Source: a virus
Length of the DNA stretch: 29,123 nucleotides
IMG/VR virus record: IMGVR_UViG_3300006875_000101
Location: 1-29,123 of that record
Strand: one strand, 5' to 3'
A program made the position numbers and the translations under genes. How positions within the stretch are numbered: position 1 is the stretch's first letter; the number at the start of each line of letters is the position of its first letter. Positions 1 through 8,408 of the stretch are shown piece after piece. The notes under the pieces were generated by a model. The model was given only the letters and a program-made list of their open reading frames with translations, made no database searches and had not been told where the DNA came from.

Positions 1-67
1 TGGGAGGTGTAGCACCATCAGGAAGTTTGTGCTCCAGGTTCACAACGGACCAAATAGGGGTAGCCAT
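1..67 (-). CDS. N-terminus of a virion protein, cut by window edge
   Basis: An ATG at 65-67 (minus strand) opens a frame that stays open to the left edge, giving 22 codons beginning MATPIWSVVNLEHKLPDG. The opening resembles the start of short cyanophage tail or structural proteins that often sit beside tail-fibre genes, but this is from memory of the family, not a search. It lies downstream of the tail-fibre gene on the same strand, with a 53-base gap in which I see no terminator, so co-transcription is likely. The rest of the gene is outside the window and the function cannot be decided. Confidence 0.55.
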   Translation of the reverse strand, partial: MATPIWSVVNLEHKLPDGATPP

Positions 68-120
68 AGCAAGATGTTTTTTCTTATTTTAATACCAGGG
101 TAATTAATGAAGGGGACTAA

Positions 121-2580
121 TCAGCTCAAGCGATAAGTCACCCAGGTATTCAGTGCTGTCCGCCGTGTAGCAAAGCGCCCTGAGTTGTTGGCTGATACTG
201 TGCCGGAGCCGACCAAGGTGTGATCAGTGCCAGCTTGCACTGTGACGGCATTGGTGCCGCCGGTGTTGATGACGCTCCATTCAAAGGTCATGTTGTTGTA
301 AGCACCGCTAAAGCCGCCCTCTGTAAGCGTGCCGGTGGGCAACGTCATGGTGACGGCTGCAGCAGTGGTGGATGTGATGATGCCCGTCTTGAGATTGGCA
401 ACAGTCAGCGTCGCAGTGGTGTTGACGGCTGCTGGTGCTGCTTTGTTGTAAGCAACGACTGCATCATTGGTGATGCGTAGAGCTTCAGTTGGCGAGGAGG
501 CGCCATCCGCGGTCGTGGATAGGACGATCCGCCCTGGCATGTCATTAGCGCCAGGGGTGCCGTCTACTTGAGCGCGAATAAATGCGCCGTAGCTATTTAG
601 GGTTGATCCATCGGCACCGGCAAAGATGATGTATCCAAGATCGTCATCTGCTTGAACAATCGTATTTGATCCGTTGGATGTACCCCTGGATCTTCCGAGA
701 ACAATTACAGGTGCAGCGCTTGCACTTCCATTGTCGTTGCGAACAATAGAAGCTGAACCGGCGGCTCCAGCAGCTTCAACCTGAAAACCACGTTCGGTGC
801 CTACCTGACGCGCACTACTTGTCCCCAACAGCAACCTGCCGGAGCTGTCAAGGCGAGCTACTTCGCTGGCACCGATATTGGCAATAAACGGTGCAGTAGA
901 TGCAGCAGATGTCAGGGTGGTAGTGCCTGCATTGCCAATCCTCATCCGCTCCGTCGGAGAACTCGCCCCATCCGCAGTAGTGGAGAACACTAGTCTTGAC
1001 GGTTTGTCACCCGATCCCTGAGTTGCGTCGGCAACACATTGGATAGACGCAGCCGTTTCCCAAACAGAGCCTGCATAACTTCTGAAAAAGATGTTTCCTA
1101 GCGTATCGCCAGAGGTTGTGCTTCCATCACTGCGTCCGACGACAAATGTTCCGGGTCCAGATGCAACACATTGCAGGAGAGCATTGGCGTTTCCTCCGCT
1201 AGCATCACTAGACGTGCCAACTAACAACCTGCCGGAGCTGGTGATGCGCAGTTTCTCGCTGGTTAATTCTTGAGCATCGTTATCAATACCATTGGTACCT
1301 ACATGAAAAGATAAGTACTCACTACCCCAGGGACCTCCGTTGAATCCCGCTCGAATGTCCGCCGTTCTGCGAGAGCCGTTGTCCGCAGTTCCTTCAAACG
1401 TTGAGTAAAAAGATAATGTAGACCTCAAGCCTTGCGCTGTACTTGGCGACGAAAGCTGTAACGTTTTTAGCTTGTTAGTGCCATCATTCACTACATGCAG
1501 TCCTGCTCCTGGGCTAGTAGTGCCAATCCCTAGTCGCCCACTTGAATCAAGCACCATGCGGGTGCCAAGTGTTTGCGAGCCGGACGCAGTATTGGCAGTC
1601 TGGAAATACAGAGCACCGCCAAAGTTATCCCCATCTCTTGCGGCGTAGAGACTGGCAACTTGCTTGACGGGACTTGCGGATGCGTTTGCTTGGTTGTTAA
1701 AGAACTTGACTCCAGCAAATTCGGCATTAGATCCCGACTGGTCGCCCCACAGCGCAATGTAGTTATCAGTGCCCGAACCATTTTGCCCAATTTGCAATGA
1801 CTCGCTAGGGGAAGAAGACCCAAGACCCAAGCGGCCACTGGAGTCCAGGCGCATCCGCTCTGAGTTATTGGTAACAAAGATGTATGGATGGTTGCTTGTT
1901 GTGCCCGAATAGCCTGCAGCATCATCCGCGAGCACCTGCATGTCAACGGTGCCGCGAGTGTCTTTAATCGAAATACGCGGGCCACTTCCAGACGACAGGC
2001 TCAGAAGTTGACTTGGGGATGATGCTCCAATGCCAACCCTTCCACTTGAGTCAATGAAGAGTCTCCCAACGGAAGAAGTCGAGATGGCTACTGCGTCTGC
2101 CCCGGAGGAGTAAATTCCCGTATTTGGGTCCCCGTTGAAACTAATTGAGGGACTTGCTGCGGTACCGCTGGGGACAGAAAGGCTGGAATTAAAGACGCCT
2201 TGGTTGCCGCTGATGGTATTAAATAAACCAACATCACCAGAAATAGTTGCACCAGAGATGCTAGTAGTAAATACACCAGTTGTTGCAGTAATTGTTGTGA
2301 ATTGACCAGATGTTCCGGTTACCGTTGCGCCGGAAATTCGACTGGTAAACGTGCCAGAGACGCCAGTGATGTTGGTAAAGTTAACAGTGCCGCCAGTGAT
2401 TGTGGTGAATTGGCCGGCATTACCTGTGACAGTGGCACCAGAGACAACTGTCGTAAAGACACCTGAAACACCAGAAATTAAAGGTGAACCGGAAATTGCA
2501 ATACCGCTGATTGCAACGCTGACATCACCGGTTGCGGTGTAGTATGTTAAGGTGTCAGCCTTAAGAATTCCGTATGGCAT
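121..2580 (-). CDS. Tail fibre-like protein with SSGRLGIG-type repeats
   Basis: 819 residues. Roughly the first 140 residues are the same short threonine/serine/glycine repeats (VSGxFTT, SGATVTG) as in the neighbouring 660-residue protein. The rest carries several copies of a longer module centred on RLDSSGRLGIGTTSP, which in phages marks receptor-binding or side-fibre shafts. The C-terminus ends in a compact block (ATRRTALNTWVTYRLS) likely to form the tip. No signal peptide, membrane segment or enzyme motif is visible. The gene lies 27 bases downstream of the other fibre gene on the same strand. The repeats suggest a trimeric beta-rich fibre and a tract prone to recombination. Fibre identity is inferred from composition and repeats; the receptor is unknown. 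Confidence 0.75.
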   Translation of the reverse strand: MPYGILKADTLTYYTATGDVSVAISGIAISGSPLISGVSGVFTTVVSGATVTGNAGQFTTITGGTVNFTNITGVSGTFTSRISGATVTGTSGQFTTITATTGVFTTSISGATISGDVGLFNTISGNQGVFNSSLSVPSGTAASPSISFNGDPNTGIYSSGADAVAISTSSVGRLFIDSSGRVGIGASSPSQLLSLSSGSGPRISIKDTRGTVDMQVLADDAAGYSGTTSNHPYIFVTNNSERMRLDSSGRLGLGSSSPSESLQIGQNGSGTDNYIALWGDQSGSNAEFAGVKFFNNQANASASPVKQVASLYAARDGDNFGGALYFQTANTASGSQTLGTRMVLDSSGRLGIGTTSPGAGLHVVNDGTNKLKTLQLSSPSTAQGLRSTLSFYSTFEGTADNGSRRTADIRAGFNGGPWGSEYLSFHVGTNGIDNDAQELTSEKLRITSSGRLLVGTSSDASGGNANALLQCVASGPGTFVVGRSDGSTTSGDTLGNIFFRSYAGSVWETAASIQCVADATQGSGDKPSRLVFSTTADGASSPTERMRIGNAGTTTLTSAASTAPFIANIGASEVARLDSSGRLLLGTSSARQVGTERGFQVEAAGAAGSASIVRNDNGSASAAPVIVLGRSRGTSNGSNTIVQADDDLGYIIFAGADGSTLNSYGAFIRAQVDGTPGANDMPGRIVLSTTADGASSPTEALRITNDAVVAYNKAAPAAVNTTATLTVANLKTGIITSTTAAAVTMTLPTGTLTEGGFSGAYNNMTFEWSVINTGGTNAVTVQAGTDHTLVGSGTVSANNSGRFATRRTALNTWVTYRLS

Positions 2581-2607
2581 CAGTAACTATTACCTTTTGT
2601 TTCTAGT

Positions 2608-4590
2608 TTAATCCAAGATTTTCCAAGTTGAACCAGATGGAACTGTGACCGTAATTCCAGATTCAATTCCTACTGGTCCAACAGATAGTCCGTTGTAACC
2701 AATACCAATTGCATAGTTAATATCGATCAAGATTTTAGTTTCTGCAATTGCGTTGGTAACGAGTGTTCCGGTGGTTGTTGCAACGGTCCAGGTGGTTTGA
2801 CCATTGCCCAACGTTGTTAGCACATAGCCTGATGTGCCAGGGGTGGCTGGGAAAGAAAATTGGTTGAAGGGGCGAATATCACCAGCGCCAGAAGCAAAGA
2901 CAACGCCGCCTGCAACATAAGTTCCGCCAACGATTCGGTTAAACGTACCTGTGCCAACGGTTAAGTTATTGCCTGTGATTGTGGTGCCCGACAGATTTGT
3001 GAATTGACCACTAACTGTTGTCAAGTTTGCAAATAAACCTGTGGCCCCGGTGACTGTTGCCCCGGAAACTTTGGTAAAGTTGCCAGTTTCTACTGTTTGA
3101 ACAGTAAATAAACCTGTAGCACCAGTTACTGTTGCACCCGATACATAAACAAAGTAACCACTGACAGTATTTAAGTTACTGGCATTGACAGTATTGCCTG
3201 TAACCGTGGCACCACTGAGCAGAGTCGTAAAAACACCAGTGACTCCAGTAATAGAGCGTCCAAGAACAACATCTCCAGTTACGGTTGGCGCATAAACAAT
3301 TGTGTTGCTATAAACACCATTACCTGTGATGCTGTCAAAGAGTGCCGTTGCACCCGTGATAATAGATCCAGAGAGTGTGCCGCTGACCGTTAAACCGCTA
3401 ACAACGGTGCCAGAACCACCGATAAATAAGTTGCCACTGGCAGAGAGGTTGCCTGTGGTCGAAATCGTACTGACGTTGATCTGGTCAGTGAAAGTACCGG
3501 TGGAAGCTGTAATACTGGTGAATAGACCCGTAACACCAGTAATAGTTTGACCAGAAAGCCGGCTGGTGAAAGTGCCGGAGACGCCAGTAACTATTGTAAA
3601 ACGAGCAGTGTCGCCCGTAATAACAGAACCCGAAACACTACTTGTGAACGTGCCGGAGACACCCTGTATCTCGTTGATGTTGCCTGTTAGAGCGGTAACA
3701 GTTGCACCTGAGACGCTGATTGCCCCTGTTACATAAGTCGCAGTCAGACTGGTGAATTGACCAGTACCACCCGTAACACTGGTACCAGATAAATTAACGA
3801 ATTGACCAGTGACAGAATTGAGTTGTGTGAATTGACCCGTAACGCCCGTGATGATGGCACCAGAGATGCGGGTTGTAAATGTACCAGAAACTCCTGTGGT
3901 GTTAGCAAATAGTGCTGTATCACCTGTAATGGTTGCGCCAGACAACCTCGTCGTAAAAGTTCCGGAGACTCCTGTTAAATTCGCAAAACGTCCTGTGTTT
4001 CCTGTAACAACAGCACCTGAAACACTGGTGGTAAAAACGCCCGTTACACCTGTAATGGATGTAGTGTTGACATTAATTGCGTTAACAGCATTGCCGGTGA
4101 TTGTTTGACCGGTAATTCCACTTGCCGCAATTGTATTGCCAGTGATGGCACCACCACTGATATTTGTAGATGTAACGGAATCAAATGCTGCATTAGGCGC
4201 TTGCAGTGATACAAAATATCCGTTAGTGCCGTTTACGTTTAGACCTTGGATGCTTTGACCAGTAATTGTGTTGCCACTGATTGTTCCAGTGACAGTCAGA
4301 TTGCTGATTGCAAGGTTATTAAAAATGCCGGTGCCAGCAACCGTTAAATTTCCTTGTACGGTTGTATTGCCTGATACACCTAAATTATTGGTAATCGTTA
4401 ACGAATTGACGGTGCCACCCGTCAACTGCAGGTAGTAATTATTGAGATATGCCTTATGTTCTTGAACGGTAAACTTCTTATTTTTTAACCCTGGATCTAC
4501 TTCTGCAACATGAACAATAGTAAATAGATCGGCATCATTGATGTCGATCGAAGTGATTGCAGGTAAATCTGAGATCCGCCTATTGGCCAC
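2608..4590 (-). CDS. Tail fibre/adaptor protein with TGVSGTFT repeats
   Basis: 660 residues. The N-terminal ~60 residues (MANRRISDLPAITSIDINDADLF onward) are non-repetitive and look like the baseplate- or tail-anchoring head seen in many phage fibre proteins. From about residue 70 to 590 the protein is built from degenerate short repeats alternating TGVSGTFT and SGATVTG motifs, compatible with a long beta-rich fibre. The final ~80 residues (from about GDIRPFNQFSFPA) are again non-repetitive, ending VPSGSTWKILD. It is followed by the second fibre gene, whose N-terminus uses the same repeat, so the two may form successive segments of one fibre or have arisen by duplication. Assignment rests on composition and position. 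Confidence 0.72.
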   Translation of the reverse strand: MANRRISDLPAITSIDINDADLFTIVHVAEVDPGLKNKKFTVQEHKAYLNNYYLQLTGGTVNSLTITNNLGVSGNTTVQGNLTVAGTGIFNNLAISNLTVTGTISGNTITGQSIQGLNVNGTNGYFVSLQAPNAAFDSVTSTNISGGAITGNTIAASGITGQTITGNAVNAINVNTTSITGVTGVFTTSVSGAVVTGNTGRFANLTGVSGTFTTRLSGATITGDTALFANTTGVSGTFTTRISGAIITGVTGQFTQLNSVTGQFVNLSGTSVTGGTGQFTSLTATYVTGAISVSGATVTALTGNINEIQGVSGTFTSSVSGSVITGDTARFTIVTGVSGTFTSRLSGQTITGVTGLFTSITASTGTFTDQINVSTISTTGNLSASGNLFIGGSGTVVSGLTVSGTLSGSIITGATALFDSITGNGVYSNTIVYAPTVTGDVVLGRSITGVTGVFTTLLSGATVTGNTVNASNLNTVSGYFVYVSGATVTGATGLFTVQTVETGNFTKVSGATVTGATGLFANLTTVSGQFTNLSGTTITGNNLTVGTGTFNRIVGGTYVAGGVVFASGAGDIRPFNQFSFPATPGTSGYVLTTLGNGQTTWTVATTTGTLVTNAIAETKILIDINYAIGIGYNGLSVGPVGIESGITVTVPSGSTWKILD

Positions 4591-4601
4591 CTACACGCTC
4601 G

Positions 4602-4635
4602 CAAACCTTATAACTAAAATTATAGTTTAGGTTTG
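4602..4635 (-). promoter_or_regulatory. Inverted repeat with TATAAT upstream of fibre gene
   Basis: The 52-base gap between the 113-residue gene and the fibre gene holds an inverted repeat: CAAACCT (4602-4608) pairs with AGGTTTG (4629-4635) and, inside it, AACTA pairs with TAGTT around a 6-nt loop. The minus strand of the loop region reads TATAAT, a perfect -10 hexamer, but no good -35 is seen. No run of T follows the stem, so it is more likely a promoter/operator or processing hairpin than an intrinsic terminator. Confidence 0.35.
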
Positions 4636-4642
4636 TCGTATT

Positions 4643-4984
4643 TTATTTGACCCTTACTTCAATCTGAGGTAAGATACGTGATCCAAATCCCCAAAGGACT
4701 TGCACTCCAGTCACCAAGCCGCAAGCCAGTGAAAAAACAAGAATCAATTCGGCAACTGTTAAATTACGTCGCAAATAAATAATCTCGGGCTTGGGTTGCG
4801 GAATGGGCGGCTGGAAGGAAGAAGGGGGTGCAACCATTCGCTGAGGTTGTTGCAACGGTTCTGCTCCTGCTTGAGCAATGGCGCGTTCACGAGCAATCGC
4901 TTTCAACATCTCGACTTGTTCAGCCGAGAGCTTTGGAGGATTAGAAAATTCTGGCGGGATGCTTCCAGGGATTTGTTCTTGCAT
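4643..4984 (-). CDS. Small single-pass membrane protein, unknown function
   Basis: 113 residues. The first ~75 are polar, rich in proline and glutamine, with a short helix (SAEQVEMLKAIARERAIAQ). A single hydrophobic segment follows at about residues 76-100 (LTVAELILVFSLACGLVTG), then a short tail ending IEVRVK. This layout recurs in a small cyanophage protein I remember next to fibre genes, whose role is not known. It could be a membrane-anchored virion or lysis accessory protein; one transmembrane span with a long N-terminal tail does not match a classical holin. It is divergent from the plus-strand HTH gene starting 53 bases away. Confidence 0.6.
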   Translation of the reverse strand: MQEQIPGSIPPEFSNPPKLSAEQVEMLKAIARERAIAQAGAEPLQQPQRMVAPPSSFQPPIPQPKPEIIYLRRNLTVAELILVFSLACGLVTGVQVLWGFGSRILPQIEVRVK

Positions 4985-5037
4985 GGTCTAACAATTCTTT
5001 TGCAAATACCTTAGCATTTAACCAAAACATTTGCTGT

Positions 5038-5523
5038 ATGAATCACGGAATTAGAAAAGGTTTGGAAGATGTTGCATACGAATTAAAAGGAATTCGCAAC
5101 ATTCTCTCCAGTATCTGGGCATTGCAGGACGGCGCAAGTCAGATGAATACCACCAATCCAGAGGTTTATGCCGATGAGTACATATCAACAGAAGAATGTG
5201 CCCGACGCCTTGGAGTCTCTGACCAAACCTTAAGGAATTGGATTGCCCTGGGCCGCAGGGGTGACAAGGCCAAAGGTTGGATTGAGGGTGTTCATTACGT
5301 CAACGTTAATCCAGTACCTGGGACTAGGACAAAAATCCGTGTGCCCTGGAATCATCTGGTGAGATCCTTTGTCAAAAATCCAAAAATCAAGAATACTGAC
5401 TACACATTTGCTCGTGGCGATAGGGCATATAAAACACAGCCTTATTCGATTGACGCCTACCTTGCTTCCTTAGAAACGGATACCGATGCAGAAAATGACG
5501 ATACCCCTGGCGCATCGGTTTAA
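5038..5523 (+). CDS. HTH DNA-binding protein (MerR/excisionase-like)
   Basis: 161 residues. Residues 49-71 (EYISTEECARRLGVSDQTLRNW) form a clear helix-turn-helix of the MerR/excisionase type. Next is a basic wing-like segment (EGVHYVNVNPVPGTRTKIRVPW), in which the VPW would contact DNA or close the domain. The first ~30 residues look like an amphipathic helix and the last 25 are acidic and disordered. It is the first gene of a plus-strand set (5038-7554) and is divergent from the membrane-protein gene, a good place for a regulator, but its target is unknown. A later ATG at residue 36 is possible; I kept the first because the helix before it looks like real protein. Confidence 0.65.
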   Translation: MNHGIRKGLEDVAYELKGIRNILSSIWALQDGASQMNTTNPEVYADEYISTEECARRLGVSDQTLRNWIALGRRGDKAKGWIEGVHYVNVNPVPGTRTKIRVPWNHLVRSFVKNPKIKNTDYTFARGDRAYKTQPYSIDAYLASLETDTDAENDDTPGASV

Positions 5524-5974
5524 AACTTTTATTATCGATGAAGTGACGGTTGAAAACCATAAAGAGATTTTACCAATGTCTCTTTGTTTACAAATTGAGA
5601 ATTTTTTGCCACCAGAAGGTTCTTTTGATGATGGGTGCTTGCGTCGCTACTTGGAAGTCATTAAGACTTATGAAGAAGAAGATGTCAATTCCAGTATGAC
5701 GCTGGCCAACCGTTTACGCGTTGCTTTCAGCGACATGCAGCCAGATACGATTTGCAGTAAATTTCCAGCTGCAGAACTGGCTTTAAAACGTAGGCTCCGG
5801 TGCGTAGCCGAGTACTTAATCCGTTCCGGCGAATTTGATAAACTACGAGATGAAAAAGGCAGACTTATTAAAAAACGCGGTATCCTTGGTAAATTAGTTG
5901 TGATTTATCAGCCGCTTCCCAAGCTCCAAGACGTTCTCCAAAGACAAGGATTGATACAAAATGAACAGACGTGA
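5486..5974 (+). CDS. Hypothetical protein
   Basis: 162 residues, function not recognised. It is mostly alpha-helical and charged, with a basic stretch near residues 125-135 (KGRLIKKRGILGK); no membrane segment or known motif is visible. The frame overlaps the end of the HTH gene by 38 bases. A second in-frame ATG follows at 5495, and another at 5576 (MSLCLQIENFLPPEG) would remove the overlap, but has only a weak ribosome site, so the start is uncertain. Its stop overlaps the start of the next gene, so the two are probably translationally coupled. Confidence 0.6.
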   Translation: MQKMTIPLAHRFKTFIIDEVTVENHKEILPMSLCLQIENFLPPEGSFDDGCLRRYLEVIKTYEEEDVNSSMTLANRLRVAFSDMQPDTICSKFPAAELALKRRLRCVAEYLIRSGEFDKLRDEKGRLIKKRGILGKLVVIYQPLPKLQDVLQRQGLIQNEQT

Positions 5975-6347
5975 GAAATTAATTGCTCAAACAATCGGTC
6001 CTGATTTGGATGAGACTAAAGTAAGAATGCTGGATGCAACAGTGCGCGTCATCCTTGGGGACATGGGCCAGCAATATTGCAAAATGTGGGAAGTGGAGGG
6101 GCCAGGGGTGATGGTCTTTCAGCCTAATAACAAAGAACGTTCAATGTTCTTTTGGACATTAAAAGAAATTCACTCTGCACAAGAAGAGTGCGAGCGTAAT
6201 AACGATGGCGATATGGCGGAAACGTTTCGACGTATTCTTTTAGCAGCACAAAAGATTGATCCAACTGAAAAAGCTGGTTACGTCATCAATGACAAAGAAG
6301 GAATCAGGTTTTTTGAAATTGATTACAACAAAGCAACTAACCAGTAA
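5961..6347 (+). CDS. Hypothetical protein
   Basis: 128 residues, not recognised. It starts inside the last codons of the previous gene (14-base overlap) and its stop shares a base with the next ATG (TAATG), so it sits in a tightly coupled series of plus-strand genes. The sequence is a soluble, mixed alpha/beta protein with a helix-rich middle (WTLKEIHSAQEECERNN) and no cysteine clusters or catalytic signatures that I can name. Position between a DNA-binding protein and a Dam-like protein suggests a role in DNA metabolism or take-over, which is only inference. Confidence 0.6.
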   Translation: MNRREKLIAQTIGPDLDETKVRMLDATVRVILGDMGQQYCKMWEVEGPGVMVFQPNNKERSMFFWTLKEIHSAQEECERNNDGDMAETFRRILLAAQKIDPTEKAGYVINDKEGIRFFEIDYNKATNQ

Positions 6348-6934
6348 TGGCAATTACTAAAAGCGGCGTGCGCCGCGAAGATCTTGAGTTAATTACTAAC
6401 GCGGATCTAGCGGCGGCAGCGCATGAACTGATGGGTCACATCGATCTGGATGTAGCCAGCTCAGACTTTGCCAATGAATACGTCCATGCTAAAAACTATT
6501 TCACACCAAGTGATGATGGGCTAAACGACCAAGAGTGGTTCGGCAAAGTTTACTTGTTTCCGCCCAGTGGTACGTACTACTTTGATAAAAAAAATGAACG
6601 CTGGAAGATGACGAGGGCTTGTTCACCTACCTTGACATCGTCCCATGCCGTGTGGTTTAGGCGTTTATTTAAGGCTTGGTTCCATAACGAAATTGAAGAA
6701 GGATTGTATTTTTCCAACTGCCCTGACATGTTTCGTTACGAACAACGTCTTTTTGATTTTCCTGTTTGCATCTTAAAGTCAGTGCCTACTTTGGTTGCCC
6801 GTACCAATGAAGAAGTCAGACAACATAACACATGCACTTCGTTCTTGGTTTATTTGCAACCAAAGCGTGACGTGGAGGAAGCAACCCAAAGATTTATCGA
6901 CGTTTACTCTGAAAAAGGGCGTATTCTTTGCTGA
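6347..6934 (+). CDS. Dam-like phage N6-adenine methyltransferase, catalytic motif altered
   Basis: 195 residues. Residues 20-75 follow the pattern of the phage Dam family (PF05869): a helix (ADLAAAAHELMG), then DLDVASSDFANEYVHA (33-48), DGLNDQEW (57-64) and a strand leading to the catalytic loop. In active enzymes that loop is NPPY or DPPY; here it is LFPPSG (70-75), so the Asn/Asp and the aromatic residue are both replaced. The protein may have lost methyl transfer and kept DNA or nucleotide binding, or may be an unusual active variant. It lies between a hypothetical gene (1-base overlap) and dCTP deaminase (32-base gap). Family assignment is from motif order, not a database hit. Confidence 0.5.
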   Translation: MAITKSGVRREDLELITNADLAAAAHELMGHIDLDVASSDFANEYVHAKNYFTPSDDGLNDQEWFGKVYLFPPSGTYYFDKKNERWKMTRACSPTLTSSHAVWFRRLFKAWFHNEIEEGLYFSNCPDMFRYEQRLFDFPVCILKSVPTLVARTNEEVRQHNTCTSFLVYLQPKRDVEEATQRFIDVYSEKGRILC

Positions 6935-6966
6935 ATGACCTATATTGAAAAAGCTTAAAAAGGTCT

Positions 6967-7554
6967 ATGAGCGTTCTCTGCGATAAGGAAATCCGCCGCC
7001 TTGCGGAAGAAGAGGAGATGATTGTCCCGTTCCAAGATCGTCTTGTCAGCGAAGAAAACGACCGTCGTATTCTGAGCTATGGGTTAAGCTCCTATGGCTA
7101 CGATATTCGTTTGTCACCAGAACAATGTTTGATTTTTGGACGCATTTCCGAAGGTGAGTGTGATCCCAAGGATTTTAAACCTGAGATTTTAAATCAAGCT
7201 GAACTCTTAGAGGACGAGAAAGGTAAGTATTTTTTATTGCCTCCTTATGGTTACTGCTTGGGCGTAGCACGTGAGCGCCTAAAACTTCCTCGTGATGTGA
7301 CTGTGGTTGCAGTCGGTAAATCTACTTATGCTCGATCGGGAATCCTGGTTAATATTACACCAGCGGAAAGCGGGTGGGAAGGCTATCTTACCCTGGAAAT
7401 CAGTAACTGCACTGGGCTTTTCAATCGCATTTATGCTGATGAGGGAGTGACTCAACTTCTTTTCTATCGCGGCAACCCGTGCGAAGTAAGCTACCAAGAT
7501 CGCAAGGGCAAGTACCAGAACCAAGCCCCGGAAGTGGTTTTTAGTAAGGTCTGA
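6967..7554 (+). CDS. dcd: dCTP deaminase
   Basis: 195 residues, the usual family length. It shows the signature GKSTYARSG (117-125), the NITPAESGWEGY loop and LTLEISN, in which Glu144 corresponds to the catalytic glutamate of Escherichia coli Dcd. The enzyme converts dCTP to dUTP (some members go directly to dUMP), feeding thymidylate synthesis for phage DNA replication in the host cytoplasm. The assembly is a homotrimer in known relatives. It ends the plus-strand set that starts at 5038; its stop abuts the stop of a convergent minus-strand gene with no gap. I am confident of the family; mono- versus bifunctional cannot be told here. Confidence 0.93.
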   Translation: MSVLCDKEIRRLAEEEEMIVPFQDRLVSEENDRRILSYGLSSYGYDIRLSPEQCLIFGRISEGECDPKDFKPEILNQAELLEDEKGKYFLLPPYGYCLGVARERLKLPRDVTVVAVGKSTYARSGILVNITPAESGWEGYLTLEISNCTGLFNRIYADEGVTQLLFYRGNPCEVSYQDRKGKYQNQAPEVVFSKV

Positions 7555-8016
7555 TCAACCAAAAGAATCGCGCCAGTTGTAAGGTTTGCCCGACCTTGGT
7601 TGAGGTTTGTTGGGGTAGTTGATACTTCCTCGTGCCCCAGGTGCTTCGCCAAGTGTGGGCAATATTACGCCTTGCCTGGACGTTGGTTCTCTTCGAAAAG
7701 AGCTACCGGTATTTGGATATTGGATATCGGCTTGTTGTTTGTACTTATTGGCAATACGTGACGCACTTAAAAAACGTGCAACACGGTTTTGTTGGATTGA
7801 GTTTTCAGTGTCAGCAGCTGCTGCAGTTGCAGCATTGTCTTGACCAAGACGCCGAAGGTCAACGTCATATTGACGTTCTGGCGTAAGGTCAGTAACTTCG
7901 CCACCGGAAGATCCTGAATCAACACGAGGATCGTATTGCGTGCGGCCACGAAAACCAACAGGCCCTTCTACCGGCTGGTCTTCTTGTCCAAAACGTGGGT
8001 TATAAAATCTTGCCAT
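7555..8016 (-). CDS. Hypothetical protein, Arg/Gln/Gly-rich
   Basis: 153 residues, not recognised. It begins MARFYNPRFGQEDQP, has a helical middle (AATAAAADTENSIQQ, then RVARFLSASRIANKY) and a disordered, arginine-, glycine- and proline-rich C-terminus ending PYNWRDSFG. Composition resembles small virion-associated proteins more than enzymes. It is an isolated minus-strand gene between two plus-strand genes: its stop touches the dCTP deaminase stop, and its start is 41 bases from a divergent plus-strand start. Confidence 0.55.
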   Translation of the reverse strand: MARFYNPRFGQEDQPVEGPVGFRGRTQYDPRVDSGSSGGEVTDLTPERQYDVDLRRLGQDNAATAAAADTENSIQQNRVARFLSASRIANKYKQQADIQYPNTGSSFRREPTSRQGVILPTLGEAPGARGSINYPNKPQPRSGKPYNWRDSFG

Positions 8017-8057
8017 GATAATATTGTAATCGAGGCAATTTAGGCCAAGATATTCAA

Positions 8058-8408
8058 ATGCATAACCTCGCAGACTACCACGACGGCCTTGGTCAAAGTA
8101 TCATTGATGAGGTCATCTGTCGTTGCTTGAATCAGGCTACCTTCGGTACCGATCTCGACAACGAAGAAAACGATGTGCCATTATATGATCAGTACAATCG
8201 TGGTCTAACGTTATGCGAAGAGGGGATTCCAAGGCAGAGCCTGGAACTCGAGGGGGCACGTCCTGGAATGACGGGCTACATTCCTTCGATGGAGGAGGGA
8301 TTAGCGATGGGAGCGTCGCCACGCCCGAAGGCACTGGTACTGGCACTGGAGGAGCCGGAGGAAATGGAACGGATGCTCTCGGCAAAACGTCGTGGTTTGC
8401 TCCGATAG
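8058..8408 (+). CDS. Hypothetical protein overlapping the DUF3310 gene
   Basis: 116 residues, not recognised. The first ~55 residues (MHNLADYHDGLGQSIIDEV onward) look like ordinary soluble protein, and the C-terminus has a charged helix (LALEEPEEMERMLSAKRRG). The last 196 bases are also read in another frame as the start of the DUF3310 protein. The unshared 5' part has no competing frame and follows a divergent promoter-sized gap, which favours a real gene. A frameshift joining it to the DUF3310 frame is an alternative explanation. Confidence 0.5.
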   Translation: MHNLADYHDGLGQSIIDEVICRCLNQATFGTDLDNEENDVPLYDQYNRGLTLCEEGIPRQSLELEGARPGMTGYIPSMEEGLAMGASPRPKALVLALEEPEEMERMLSAKRRGLLR

